A DNA stretch of 64,000 bases from Limnomonas spitsbergensis (GCA_037349105.1 JAYJMM010000020.1:366001-430000), one strand, 5' to 3'; positions 1 through 10,035 are shown, counted from the first letter of the stretch. Numbers and translations are program-made. The notes: generated from the sequence alone by a model not told the origin.

Positions 1-3000
1 GCGGCTTACAAGAAGCTCTGGCGGAGGACGGACGTGGGTACGGGAGGCCCGGGCATAATCTCCGTGGACGAAGCAGGCATGCCCCTGCTGTGCATCAACG
101 CCCTGTCCACGCTGCTGCAGGTGGGCTTCTGATATTGTATTCTATGATTTCCTTACAAAATCATGAAAGACCGGCTTGTATTGGAGGGTTTTACTACAAT
201 GGTTCCCTACGGTTTTAGTATGAAATTGGGATGCGCCTGCTGTGCGTCATTGCTCTGCCCACACTGCTGCAGGTAGGTGTGTGGAGTTTCGCACCTTTGT
301 TGCATGGTTCTAGTAGAAATCGAGATGCCCATGCTTCGCAAGAAAGGGACGTGCACAGCTGTGCAAGAGAGGGCTTGGTGTTTTACACTTGTTCACACGC
401 AAACGTTGGTGTTGGGTGGCCGCCTGCCTGGCTGCAGGGAAGGTGTTCCCTTCTGGGCGCCTATGGGGCTGTCATTGCGCTGTGGGCTAGTCCCAGGGCC
501 GGAATCAGAATTAAGGTGCTCCCCAGCTGTTACATCCTGAACCTTTAACCCTAAACTGAAGTCGGATGCCACACAGCCTTACTGATTATAAGCTGCCTTA
601 TTTATCCATACCTACGCCCTTGACCCTCCTTGCGTACTCCCCTGCCCCTTCATACCTACGCCCATGACCAGGGATTTTTTAGTGAGATTCGGAATGGATT
701 TTGGTGACCAGAAGCAGTGATATCTGACGGAGGTCTTGTCGAAGAGCGCTCCGCAGGCGCCGAAAATTTTCCGCTCCTAATTGATTTCGTCAATTTTCGT
801 TACCGTGCTCCTGAACCTCAGCTTCGCCGAATTAATTGTTTTCTTACCACTTTGGTTACGACTCGTTACCAGTAACCATAAAAATAATCCTTGCCCCTGA
901 CCCTCCATACCTTCTCCCGCAGTTCTGCTGTCAACCCAGCAACGTGAAGTCCTTCGTCAGCACAGACGAGGAGATTAAGTACAAGCGCCCTTCCGACTGC
1001 CCGGGCTACCTTCAGGGCCTGGTCTGGCTGATGCACATGTACCTGCAGGGTGAGGCCTGACAATCAGGGCTTAGGAGACGGCTTCAGGGTTAAGCTAACA
1101 GCTTAATACCTGGTTGATGCACATGTGCTTGCAGGGTAAGGGCTGACAGTCAGGGTTAAGGGGACGGCTTCAGGGTTTAGCTAACAGCTTAAATACCTGG
1201 TTGATGCACATGTGCTTGCAGGGTAAGGGCTGACAATCAGGGTTTAGGGGACGGCTTCAGGGTTTAGGGGACAGGTTAAAGAAAATGATCCAGGTTTTAG
1301 GGAAAGCAGCAGCTGCTTAATACATGGGTGCTGCACAAATGCACATGTACCTGCAGGGCGAGGCAGTATTAGCCACAGGCACAAACGGTGTCCAGGGTTA
1401 AGGCTAGGGTCCAGGTTTTAGGGAAATCGGCCATTTCCCTAAATTTCATCATGATGACATGGTGAATGCCCGGCATTCCTAACTCAAACCAAACCCCAAC
1501 CCAATGCAACCCAACCCAACCCAACTTTACCTGACCCAATCAAACCTAAACGGCCCTTTTCCTGACCTTGCCTTCCGCATGATCCCCAGGTGAATGCGCC
1601 GACCTATCTCAACCCAAAACGAAGACCACCCCATCATTTCGCCCCAATTGAACCAAAACGAAACAAGAATTAAAGCAATTGAACAAGATACAATCCCTAC
1701 CCAACCCAATCCAACCTAACTGGCCCTTTCCCTACTTGTGCCTTCCTATCTGATCCCCAGGTGAATGCCCGGACTACAGATACTACTATGACGGCCATGC
1801 GCCAAGCGCCGCGCAGCTGATAGCGCTATGCCGGGAAAGGGTGCGTGCTGCGTGTGTGTGGGGTTCGAGATGGAGGATATTTGATTCTGCATCTTGCGCC
1901 AAGAATAAAGAGTGTTGCGTGTGGGGGAGGAGGGGGAGATAAAGGTGGAAGATTTATGATTCTGCAGATTGTGCCAAGAACGGGTATGTGCTGCGTGCGT
2001 GTGTTCTGAGGGGAAGATGCGTGCTGCGTGTGTGCTGCACGCTGAGGAAAATGTGTGTGCTGAGGGAAGGGGAGGGAAGTGGAGGGAAGGGGTAGTACCA
2101 TCCGGCTTGACCTGTGCCATATTGTGCTACCTTGGTAGTACAATCCGGCACGATACAGCACAGGTTGTGCTACCTTGGTTGTAAAATGTGGCAAAACCTA
2201 TGGTCCGTGGCACCCCTCCCACCCTCTGGCACGCTACCCCCACCTGCACCTATCTTGCACCATTATTGTGCCATATCGTGCGACCTTGGTAGTACAATCC
2301 GGCTGAACCTGTGCTGTACTTGTGCTGTAACCTGTGCTGTACCGTGCTGTACCTGTGCTGTACCGTGCTGTGCTGTACCTGTGCTGTAACCTGTGCTGTG
2401 CTGTACCTGTGCTGTAACCTGTGCTGTGCTGTACCTGTGCTGTAACCTGTGCTGTGCTGTACCTGTGCTGTAACCTGTGCTGTGCTGTACCTGTGCTGTA
2501 ACCTGTGCTGTGCTGTACCTGTGCTGTAACCTGTGCTGTGCTGTACCTGTGCTGTAACCTATGCTGTGCTGTACCTGTGCTGTAACCTGTGCTGTGCTGT
2601 ACCTGTGCTGTAACCTGTGCTGTGCTGTAACCTGTGCTGTGCTGTAACCTGTGCTGTACCTGTGCTGTAACCTGTGCTGTGCTGTACCTGTGCTGTACCT
2701 GTGCTGTACCTGTGCTGTACCTGTGCTGTAACCTGTGCTGTGCTGTACCTGTGCTGTAACCTGTGCTGTGCTGTACATGTGCTGTAACCTGTGCTGTGCT
2801 GTACCTGTGCTGTAACCTGTGCTGTGCTGTACCTGTGCTGTACCTGTGCTGTACCGTGCTGTGCTGTACCTGTGCTGTAACCTGTGCTGTGCTGTACCTG
2901 TGCTGTAACCTGTGCTGTGCTGTAACATGTGCTGTGCTGTACCTGTGCTGTACCTGTGCTGTAACCTGTGCTGTGCTGTACCTGTGCTGTACCTGTGCTG

Positions 3001-6000
3001 TAACCTGTGCTGTACCTGTGCTGTACCTGTGCTGTACCTGTGCTGTACCTGTGCTGTACCTGTGCTGTACCTGTGCTGTACCTGTGCTGTACCTGTGCTG
3101 TACCTGTGCTGTACCTGTGCTGTAACCTGTGCTGTACCTGTGCTGTACCTGTGCTGTACCTGTGCTGTACCTGTGCTGTACCTGTGCTGTACCTGTGCTG
3201 TAACCTGTGCTGTGCTGTAACCTGTGCTGTCCCGTGCTATCTTGGTACTAAAATTCATCGCAACGTATGCCGTATCGTGATACCTCTGATCGTGATTCTC
3301 TGATCAATTCCCTGATCTGGTTTCTAATCTTCCTCATATGTTTGCAGGCCGGCCTTGCGGACTCCATACCCCTCCCGCCTCCTGGCATTCTACCCCCCAT
3401 GCACCTTTCCTACACTTCCGACTACTACCCACTCGCGGCTGGCCACGACCGCCCGCTGCTCCCCTTTGTGTCGGCCATGGCGCTGCTGCCAGCCAAGAGC
3501 CGGCACCTGCTGCCCGACGCGGTGCACGCGCTGATGTTGGACGCCGACTCGCCCGTCGCGGACGTTTACCACGAGTGCGGGGAATGCAAGGAGCTGTCGT
3601 TGGTGGTGACGTCGACCAACCGCGACGTTAACGGTGTGCGTCTGAAGGTGCGCAGGGTGGTTACTGTATGTGTCAGGGGCGGGGGGGGTAGGACGTTGAC
3701 CAGCCGCGATGCACGCGCTGATGTTGGACGCGGACTCGCCCGTCGCGGATGTTGATTACGAGTGTGGCGAGTGCAAAGCGATGTTGGGGGTGGTGACGTT
3801 GAACAACTGCGAAACCTCGGGTGTGCGGATGAAGGGTAGGGGGGGGGGGGGGCAGGGGGGGTCTAAACTCTTATCTGTATGTGTGGGGGGGCAGGGGGGG
3901 TCTAAAACTCTTATCTGTATGTGTGGGGGGGCAGGGGGGGTCTAAACTCTTATCTGTATGTGTCGGGGGGCAGGGGGGGTCTTAAACTCTTATCTGTATG
4001 TGTGGGGGGGCAGGGGGGGTCTAAACTCTTATCTGTATGTGTTGGGGGGCAGGGGGGGTCTAAAACTCTTAACTGTATGTGGGGGGGGGGGGTCGGAACT
4101 CTTAACTGGGGGAAAGCCAATCTGAAATGAGTGAACCTCTTAATTTTGCCACTTGCATGGTCCTAGGTTAAATAATTAGGAGCGATCAACCCTAAATTAT
4201 GTATATATGTATATTTGTATGGTCCTGGGTGGATGCAATGGTGTTTGACCTGGCTAATGCTGTCAAGTCAGGGGACACAGGACACGCGGAGGAGCTGCGG
4301 GCCAGGTAGGGGGGTCGCCAGCCCTAAACAGCTTCACCTTAATTTTGCATTTTGTATTGCCCCAAGTGGATGCGATGGAGTATGACCTGGCTAATGCAGC
4401 CAATGCAGAGGAGGCAGGGCAAGCGGAGGAGCTGCTTTGAAAGGGGAAAGTCAGCCCTCAACAAAACCTTAAATTGAATTGTGCATTTTGAATGGTCCTA
4501 GGTGGATGCAATCGAGTATGACCTGGCTAATGCTGTCAAGGGGGGGGACACGGGACGCGCGGTGGAGCTGCGAACTAAGCTGGAGGTGGTGACCGCTGAG
4601 TTTGAGGCCAACAAGAAACGGTGCAGGTAACATGATGGGCATGGATGCAAGGGCAACAGATCATCAGAGACCCTGGATGTGTTGATCACGGAGTGTGAGG
4701 CCAACAAGAAACGATGCAGGTAACATGATGGGCCCGGCTGCAAGGGCATGGGGCGCCGCAATACGGCATATCCGGTCAGACCAGGGGCACTAGATATCGT
4801 TGTGGACCACCCTGATTGTGGTGATTGCGGAGTGTGAGGCCAGCAAGAAACGATGCAGGTAACAAAGAGCTCTTAGGGTAACAGCGCACATGTTGCCTTG
4901 GCGATGCCGCACTGTCTCCTTAACCCTTACGCCCTGCGGGGCATAGTTTCTTATTTGTAACATGGTGGGCATGGCTGTGAGGGCTAAGGGGTTGGTGTGG
5001 CCGTTCAGGCCAGGGGTACTAGGTATGGCTTTCTCTGGCACATGAGGCCCAAAAGAAGCGATGCAGGTAACATGATCAGGAGGGCTGCGAGGGCAAAGGG
5101 CAAGGCATGCTTGTTCAGGCCAGGGGTACTAGATATTGCTTACTCGGTCGCATGAGGCCAGCAAGAAGCGATGCAGGTAACATGATTATGAGGGCTGCAA
5201 AGGCAAATGGGGCGCCGCACGACCGCATGCCTGATCAGACCAGGGGCACTAGATATCGTTACACTCTCATAACGTCGACAGATATTCCATGGATATTTTC
5301 CCAATATGTCCATGTATGTTGTTGATTCGCCTGGCGGCATAAGGAAAACAAAACGTCGGCGATTTTGCTGCCGCATATTCTTGCGCACAAAAGCCCAGGC
5401 TGCGTTGTTTCCTTGCCTCTCACGCCCCCCACAGGGCATAGCTCAATTCTTTGTTCTGATCACACATGCCGTGCGCGTGTCCCTGCGTAGGAAAGCTGAC
5501 GACGCCAAGCGGGCCCATATGAACAGCGCGCACCCGTACGAACCGTTCCCTGTCAGTCGGCTTGTTGCGGCCGCCGCCACGGTGCCTTTCGCTTCTTTTA
5601 AGGCGGCGGAACTGCCGTTGACGACGTTCGGGCGCAGCTCGGTCCTCATGCAGGCTTCTGTGCGGCAGCAGCAGAATCAGCAGCAGCGCGGGTACGGGTC
5701 ATCAGCACCTGCAGGTCACGTTCCCTTCACGCCGCCGCCGGCGCCGTTTGCCAACAACCGTTTTCCAACGAACGGCTCTAGCTCCCATCGGCTCGTGATG
5801 TTTGCTGTTGACGAGCCGGAGCTCTGCGGCCTGAGCGCAGAGGTCGCCGCTAGTCTCAGCGCCGCTGCTGTCAATCTTGTCCCTGACAGCCGTACAATCG
5901 TCCCGCAGTACATCTCGTGCCCGAAGGGTGAAGATGGTCCGATGGCCAGCTCTGACCCCCAGCGACAGCATCAGCCGCGGCAGCAGTACCAGGCCGGGTC

Positions 6001-6586
6001 ATCATCCAGGGCCGGCTCCGCTTCCGGCCCAAGCGGTGGCCGCTACGGCGCCCCTGGTGGGCGATCCGGGCAGGGCAGGTTCGAATCTGGACGAGGGCGG
6101 GGAGGTGGGCGGGGAGCACCTCCGCTGCAGAAGCAGAAGCCGCAACCATCTCCGGCTGCCGTGCATCCACCAAAGGTTGTTATTGCCGACACAGCAGCCA
6201 GGCCTATGTCTACGAGCAGCGCCGGCGAAGCTCACGGCCCGGCGGCGTCGATGCCGATGCCTTCGTCCCGCCTGATGATGAGCGCGGCGGCCTGCCAGCC
6301 GCATCCGTTGCAGCAAGAGAGCCGGCATTACGCGCCCCTTCAACAGCCCCAGCATGCCTTTCACCAGTCGCCGCCATCTTTCCACCAGCCACCGCCGCCT
6401 CAGCTGCATGGCTTTCAGAGTCAACAGCACGTGGCGCCCTCAAGACCATACCTGCCATTGCACGCGTCTCCGTCCCAGTTGGACCCCGCTGTACCACTGG
6501 GAGGGAAGTTTATCCCTGATAGGGCGCGGTCCCGCCAGGCGCCAACGGGCGGGGGGCACATGCCGCAGCACATACGCTTTTTCTGA
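1..6586 (+). CDS. XRN-family 5'-3' exoribonuclease, 3' part of gene, six exons (5' end outside window)
   Basis: Exons by my reading: 1-120, 923-1049, 1761-1840, 3348-3647, 4502-4626, 5491-6586 (stop TGA 6584-6586). All junctions are GT-AG and phases agree (0, 1, 0, 0, 2), giving about 615 residues. Family resemblance: exon 1 (AAYKKLWRR, then GGPGIISVDEAGMPLL) resembles the segment before the XRN helical region. Exon 2 has YLQGLVWLMHMYLQG, like the EGLCWVLRYYYQG motif. Exons 2-3 continue with YYYDGHAPSAAQL, like YYPYHYAPFASDL. Exon 4 has LLPAKSRHLLPDA and SPVADVY, like LPAxSSHALP and SPIADFYP. Exon 6 starts near MNSAHPYEPF and carries a 330-residue low-complexity tail rich in Q, P, H and RGG (GRGRGGGRGAPP). 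Known family role: processive 5'-3' decay of 5'-monophosphate RNA in nucleus or cytoplasm. The nuclease catalytic domain lies upstream of the window. Odd: an insert of about 40 residues before LLPAKS, and the W-Q/E-G-V/I motif expected after exon 4 is not seen. Confidence 0.7.
228..278 (+). repeat. Decayed copy of XRN exon 1 3' end plus donor
   Basis: The run from GATGCGCCTGCTGTGC to CTGCTGCAG|GTAGGT matches the last 45 bases of exon 1 (76-120) and its donor, with scattered substitutions. It lies 150 bases inside intron 1 and is the first example of exon-boundary copying in this window. Confidence 0.75.
279..922 (+). other. Rest of XRN intron 1
   Basis: No coding signal is seen. Contains telomere-like words (ACCCTAAACTG near 549), repeated phrases such as CATACCTACGCCC (two copies, 608-662), and an AT-rich part at 760-890. 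A pyrimidine tract and CTTCTCCCGCAG precede exon 2. Confidence 0.6.
1030..1375 (+). repeat. Tandem copies of XRN exon 2 3' end plus donor, period about 86-87 bp
   Basis: The true exon end GATGCACATGTACCTGCAG at 1030-1048 is followed by copies starting at 1116 and 1203 (GATGCACATGTGCTTGCAG, then GGTAAGG), and a more decayed one near 1335. Each repeat carries exon tail, donor and the same stretch of intron (TCAGGGTTAAGGGGACGG). The copies keep a plausible GT donor. Confidence 0.8.
1441..1770 (+). repeat. Copies of the XRN exon 3 acceptor region, period about 180 bp
   Basis: GATCCCCAG|GTGAATGC occurs at about 1580-1596 and again at the true acceptor (1752-1768). A weaker GGTGAATGCCCGG lies at 1461 without AG. 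The preceding intron text (CCAATC/CCAACCTAA...GGCCCTTT) is shared too. These are copies on the acceptor side of an exon, the mirror image of those after exons 1 and 2. Confidence 0.65.
1838..2100 (+). repeat. Degenerate repeats following XRN exon 3 donor
   Basis: The donor neighbourhood GGGTGCGTGCTGCGTGTG at about 1839 recurs in weakened form near 1910, 1982, 2017 and 2045, mixed with GATTCTGCA and GCCAAGAA phrases. Poorly conserved; I take it as an old boundary array, with less certainty than the others. Confidence 0.45.
2305..3232 (+). repeat. TGTGCTGT minisatellite in XRN intron 3
   Basis: About 930 bases built from the words CTGTACC, CTGTAACC and TGTGCTG, combining 11-12 bp steps with occasional short GCTGT steps. 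The flanks at 2105-2310 and 3228-3290 share CTTGGTAGTACAATCCGG-type phrases, so the array probably grew inside an older, longer repeat. It opens reading frames on both strands that are only translations of the repeat. Confidence 0.9.
3705..3837 (+). pseudogene. Partial duplicate of XRN exon 4 3' half
   Basis: From CGATGCACGCGCTGATGTTG the sequence repeats the second half of exon 4. It encodes MHALMLDADSPVADV as in the real exon, then drifts (DYECGECK instead of YHECGECK) and ends GTGCGGATGAAG|GGTAGG, so the donor is displaced. No acceptor precedes it. It is a relic copy rather than an alternative exon. Confidence 0.75.
3837..4105 (+). repeat. G-rich 39-bp tandem repeat in XRN intron 4
   Basis: Six to seven units containing GGGGGGGCAGGGGGGGTCT, then AAACTCTTATCTGTATGTGT. 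The same TACTGTATGTGTCAGGGGCG text follows the true exon 4 donor at 3662, so the unit derives from the intron start. Long G runs are candidate G-quadruplex formers. Confidence 0.85.
4222..4440 (+). repeat. Two decayed copies of XRN exon 5 5' part (acceptor side)
   Basis: Copies begin at about 4229 and 4366: GTGGATGCAATGGTGTTTG and GTGGATGCGATGGAGTATG, against the real GTGGATGCAATCGAGTATG at 4502. The first has lost the acceptor AG (CCTGGGTGG instead of CCTAGGTGG). The second has an in-frame TGA. Only the third copy is intact in both splice sites and frame, so I chose it as exon 5. Confidence 0.75.
4627..5220 (+). repeat. Four copies of XRN exon 5 3' end plus GTAAC donor
   Basis: The exon end GAGGCCAACAAGAAACGGTG, CAG|GTAACATGAT is repeated with drift near 4699-4728, 4834-4863, 5046-5074 and 5155-5184. 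Each is followed by GGGCATGG/GGGCTGCGAGGGCAA text and a shared ACTAGATATCGTT/CTAGGTATGG stretch. All keep GATGCAG|GTAAC, so the intron carries four decoy donors nearly identical to the true one. Confidence 0.8.
4889..4955 (-). repeat. Dispersed repeat family A, copy 1
   Basis: Shows CTGTCTCCTTAACCCTTACG and CCCTGCGGGGCATAGTTTCT. Matches six other places here whose common elements are CAGGCTGCGCTGTTTCCTTA, CTCACGCC and GGGGCGTAG, ending in a T-rich tail. SINE- or MITE-like; no family name recognised. Confidence 0.65.
5396..5447 (-). repeat. Dispersed repeat family A, copy 2 (short)
   Basis: CAGGCTGCGTTGTTTCCTTG, then CTCTCACGCC and GGGCATAGCTC. It lies in the last XRN intron, just before the exon 6 acceptor at 5489-5490. 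Confidence 0.6.
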
Positions 6587-6849
6587 TGGCTCAACACCTG
6601 TGCGATGATGCGAGGCGGCTTGAAAGCTTATCACAAAAGCTTATCAGAGAGACATGGGATTACAAGAGGTAGCATTTAGGGAGAGGCCCAGAAATAAACA
6701 TTCTGAGTTCCTATGGTGCACTTGCATAACTTTCGCATGCAGTAGTAGGGACGCACTGTACCGTTCTTGCGCGACAGCAAATCAACCCTTGCGCATCGAA
6801 TCATGACTACCAGTAGCTGATACTGAAAAGACTGCGGTTCTTGAGGCGG

Positions 6850-6945
6850 TTCCTGCCTTCCTGGTGTAGCAAATACCTTTATTGAGGTGGTTACTGGTGT
6901 AGCAAATACCCTTAGTGAGGCAGTTACTGGTGTAGCAAATACGAG
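6850..6945 (+). repeat. Three-copy 33-bp tandem repeat
   Basis: TACTGGTGTAGCAAATACC recurs with GAGG(T/C)(G/A)GTT in between. Short, intergenic, no coding role seen. Confidence 0.75.
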
Positions 6946-7544
6946 ATGGCTGTAGTGCGGGCCATGGGGGGATCAAGGGCGGCCAGGCTGGTATCATGGC
7001 ATACGCCTGAGGGGGGCCTGGTGCAGCAACTCCTGCTGCTTTGGTCAACGGACACGAGACTGGATCTCTGATTTTGAAGATATTTCTGCTAAATGGGCGA
7101 CTTCGTCGCGCAACTGCCCGGCTTGTTCGTTCTGTTCGCGTGATGATCTGTTTACGAATGAAGAGACATGGAGGACCGGGGAGGGATGAGGAGGGCGGAT
7201 CAACTTCACACGAAAGGTTGGATTGAAGCAGGCATGCAATCTATTCAAGGCATGCTGGGTGGAGAATCACGAGGTAGCAATGATATTCGTTGTCGGGAAA
7301 CGGGATGCTCCATTAACAGGTTAGTCCACAGTGATGGCTGACCAAAGCTTAAAATGGAGCAATATGCCAAAATATTGCTGTACAACGTGTTGACACTGAA
7401 TATCTTAGCTACTTGAAAAAACACTGGTATCATAACAAGAGCATGTAAGCGTCTGCGGCTACGGTAAATAACAACAACGTGACACCCCTGGTCACAGCCC
7501 CTGGTGATACTTTGCAATATAGTCTCAAAATAACACTGAGATGC

Positions 7545-7720
7545 AGAGGCTGGTACCATCAAGACCTGGTACCATCAAGAGTTGATGGTACCATCAGAGG
7601 CTGGTACCAGCAAGACCTGGTACCACCAAGAGTTGATAGTACCATCAGAGGCTGGTCCCATCAAGACCTGGTACCATCGAGAGTTGATGGTACCATCAGA
7701 GGCTGGTACCATCAAGAGTT
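7545..7720 (+). repeat. Tandem GGTACCATCA repeats
   Basis: Alternating CTGGTACCATCAAGACC and AGAGTTGATGGTACCATC, about four units. Each contains the palindromic core GGTACC and the pair GATGGTACCATC, which is self-complementary, so the transcript or single strand could form short hairpins. Confidence 0.8.
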
Positions 7721-8149
7721 ATCAGCAGAAATTGTGTACAACGAAGGCCTAGCCGCTCCACACGCATTATCACCAACAGACAACAACTCGATCATGTGTA
7801 TAACGGTGCTTACCCACTGGGCCCTGCTGGCCGAAAATCCAACTCATTCAATCATGTATGTAGCCTACACTTGCTAACAGCCACTAAATCATAGCTCAGG
7901 GGCAAAAGGAATCCTAACAACACGAAGGGAAAATGTGGTGGACAGTGCCAGTCACCTTTAGACCCCCCAGCCGGCCTGGGCCGGCTACCCGGAATACCCT
8001 GCCCGGCGAAAAAACTGGCTACTTGGCTACCTGTCGGCCCTTCCATGGGTGAACAACTAGAGTGCATGTCGTCTCTACAGGCTGCCGCGCGCCTTGTGGA
8101 TTGTGGCCAGCTGGGACTTAGCCTCCCCACCCCATCTCCACCACACCCA

Positions 8150-9787
8150 TTAGCCGGGGCCCCAAACACCCCAGGCGTCGCTGAACTCTGCTGAGGTGTT
8201 GTTGACAGCTGCTGCTGAGGTGTTGGTGGCGGCTGCTGAGGTATTCGTGGCTGCTGCTGATGTGCTGGTGGAGGCTTGTGTGGTGCCGGTGACAACTCCT
8301 GGGGCGTTTATTGCTGAAGGCTGTTGGGAGGTTAATGAAGCCTGCTGCCCATTAGATGTTGGCGAGGGCTGCTGAGGTGTCGAGGGGTTGGTGACGGATG
8401 TTGGGGCGATCACTGCTGACGGTAGCTCAGGTGTTGAGGTGTTGGTGATGGCTGCTGGGGCGATCATTACTGACGACGGCTGAGGTGTCGAGGTGTTGGT
8501 GACGACTGCTGGATTGCTCACTGGTGAAGGTTGCTGAGGTGTCGAGGGGTGGGTGAAGGATGTTGGGGCGATTTCTGGTAAAGGCCGCACAGGTGTTGAC
8601 GTGTTGGTGATGACGGCAACTGGCCCGTTCATTGGTGACGGCTGCTGAAATGTTGATGATGTGTTCTTAAAGGCGGCTTCTGAACCTTGCATTGCTGACG
8701 GCGGCTCAGGTGTCAAGGTGTTGGTGATGGCTGCTGGGATGTTTACTGGTAGTGAAGGCAGTTGAGGTGTGGAGGTGTTGGTCCAGGCTGGAGGGACGTT
8801 TATTATTGGCAAAGGCGGATAAGGCGCTGGTGAAGGCGAATATGTTAGTGTTGAAAGCGAATCAGATGGGGGTAGAGGCGGATAGGGCAGTGAAGGGAGA
8901 AAGGTCAGTGGTGAAGGGGGATAAGGCAGTGGAAAAAGCAGCTGAATCATTGGTGAAGGCGGCTGAGGTGCTGGTGAAGGCGGCTCGAATGCTAGTGAAG
9001 GCGGCTCAAGTGCGGGTGAAGGCGGCTCAAGTGCTGGTGAAGGCGGCTCAAGTTCTGGTGAAAGCGGCTCAAGTGCGGGTGAAGGCGGCTCAGGTGCTGG
9101 TGAAGGCGGCTCAGGTGCTGGTGAAGGCGGCTCAGGTGCTGGTGGAGGCGGCTCAGGTGCGGGTGGAGGCGGCTCAGGTGCGGGTGAAGGCGGCTCAGGT
9201 GCTGGTGAAGGCGGCTCAGGTGCTGGTGAAGGCGGCTCAGGTGCTGGTGAAGGCGGCTCAAGTGCTGGTGAAGGCGGCTCAAGTGCTGGTGAAGGCGGCT
9301 CAGGTGTTGGTGAAGGGGGATACAGCGTTTTTGGTGAAAGCTGCTCAGGCATTGGCGAAGAGCCTTGAGGCGTCGGTGAAGGCTCTTGAGTGTATGCTCC
9401 AGGAGAGTACGCTCCGGGTGAGATTCCTCCGGGGGTGAATGCGCCGGGGGTGTATGCTCCAGGAGAGTATGCTCCAGGAGAGTATGCTTCAGGTGAATTT
9501 CCTCCGGGGGTGTATGCTCCAGGAGAGTACGCTTTAGGTGAATTTCCTCCGGGGGTGTATGCTCCAGGAGAGTAAGCTTTAGGTGAATTTCCTCCGGGAG
9601 AGTATGCTCCAGGAGTGTATGCTCCAGGAGAGTACGCATCAGATTCTGGAGCAGCATACGGGCTCGCTTGCCGTAACGACCGGCGGGAAGTAAGGCCAAG
9701 ACCAGTTGCAGCTGTGCCTGTATGTGGGTGTAAGTGGTGGCCATGAGTGCTATTAATGAGGTGGGGCATGCAGAGGTGTGATGACAC
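8150..9787 (-). CDS. Proline/serine-rich HRGP-like repeat protein (545 residues)
   Basis: One uninterrupted minus-strand frame. N-terminal 50 residues are non-repetitive (MSSHLCMPHLINSTHGHH). Then come SPGAYTPGAY/SPGGNSPKAY repeats (about residues 50-130), a long block of PPSPAPE/PPSPALE heptads (about 135-275, 21-bp DNA period), then degenerate TNTSTPEPPS/QQPSP repeats, and a Ser/Thr/Ala tail (TNTSAAATNTSAA) ending WGVWGPG. Composition fits hydroxyproline-rich wall or matrix glycoproteins of green algae (known class), but no signal peptide is obvious, so an upstream exon may be missing. The repeat block is also open in other frames, which weakens the call; I prefer this frame because it spans different repeat types without a stop. 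Confidence 0.5.
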   Translation of the reverse strand: MSSHLCMPHLINSTHGHHLHPHTGTAATGLGLTSRRSLRQASPYAAPESDAYSPGAYTPGAYSPGGNSPKAYSPGAYTPGGNSPKAYSPGAYTPGGNSPEAYSPGAYSPGAYTPGAFTPGGISPGAYSPGAYTQEPSPTPQGSSPMPEQLSPKTLYPPSPTPEPPSPALEPPSPALEPPSPAPEPPSPAPEPPSPAPEPPSPAPEPPPPAPEPPPPAPEPPSPAPEPPSPAPEPPSPALEPLSPELEPPSPALEPPSPALEPPSLAFEPPSPAPQPPSPMIQLLFPLPYPPSPLTFLPSLPYPPLPPSDSLSTLTYSPSPAPYPPLPIINVPPAWTNTSTPQLPSLPVNIPAAITNTLTPEPPSAMQGSEAAFKNTSSTFQQPSPMNGPVAVITNTSTPVRPLPEIAPTSFTHPSTPQQPSPVSNPAVVTNTSTPQPSSVMIAPAAITNTSTPELPSAVIAPTSVTNPSTPQQPSPTSNGQQASLTSQQPSAINAPGVVTGTTQASTSTSAAATNTSAAATNTSAAAVNNTSAEFSDAWGVWGPG

Positions 9788-9955
9788 AACACCGTTTCAA
9801 ACAAAAAGTTAGCGGGGAGAACAGGAGTCCATGCCACCAGCCTAGGAATGAAGTGGTGCAGAAATTCGCAGGTCTGACGGTGGTTGGGCGGAACATGTGG
9901 TGAAAGGCAGGCGCAAGCCACCGTAGCTTGTATGGATTTGCGCGTGTTATAATGG

Positions 9956-10035
9956 TAACGGCGCGGACGCGGCCTTGGCCCATGCCGCGCTGTTTCCTTA
10001 ACCCTCACGTCCCTGTGGGGCGTAGTTTTATTTAT
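9956..10035 (-). repeat. Dispersed repeat family A, copy 3
   Basis: GTAACGGCGCGGACGCGGCC, then GCCGCGCTGTTTCCTTAACC, CTCACGTCC, GGGGCGTAGTTTTATTTATT. The fullest copy in this orientation, ending in a T-rich tail. Confidence 0.75.

Larger units (their letters stand above)
6587..8149. other. Intergenic stretch with small tandem repeats
   Basis: No convincing exon. Contains a 33-bp repeat (6850-6945), a longer tandem repeat (7545-7720) and a weak family B-like phrase ACCCACTGGGCCCTGCTGG at 7813-7831. AATAAA at 6694-6699, about 110 bases past the XRN stop, could be its polyadenylation signal. Confidence 0.5.

Noticed and set aside
2263..3258. 331-codon open frame on the minus strand (repeated STGTAQ/QHRY)
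   Set aside because: It is only a translation of the TGTGCTGT minisatellite; the plus strand is equally open.
8752..9438. 228-codon plus-strand frame with VKAAQVL repeats
   Set aside because: Antisense shadow of the PPSPAPE block; starts and ends with the repeats.
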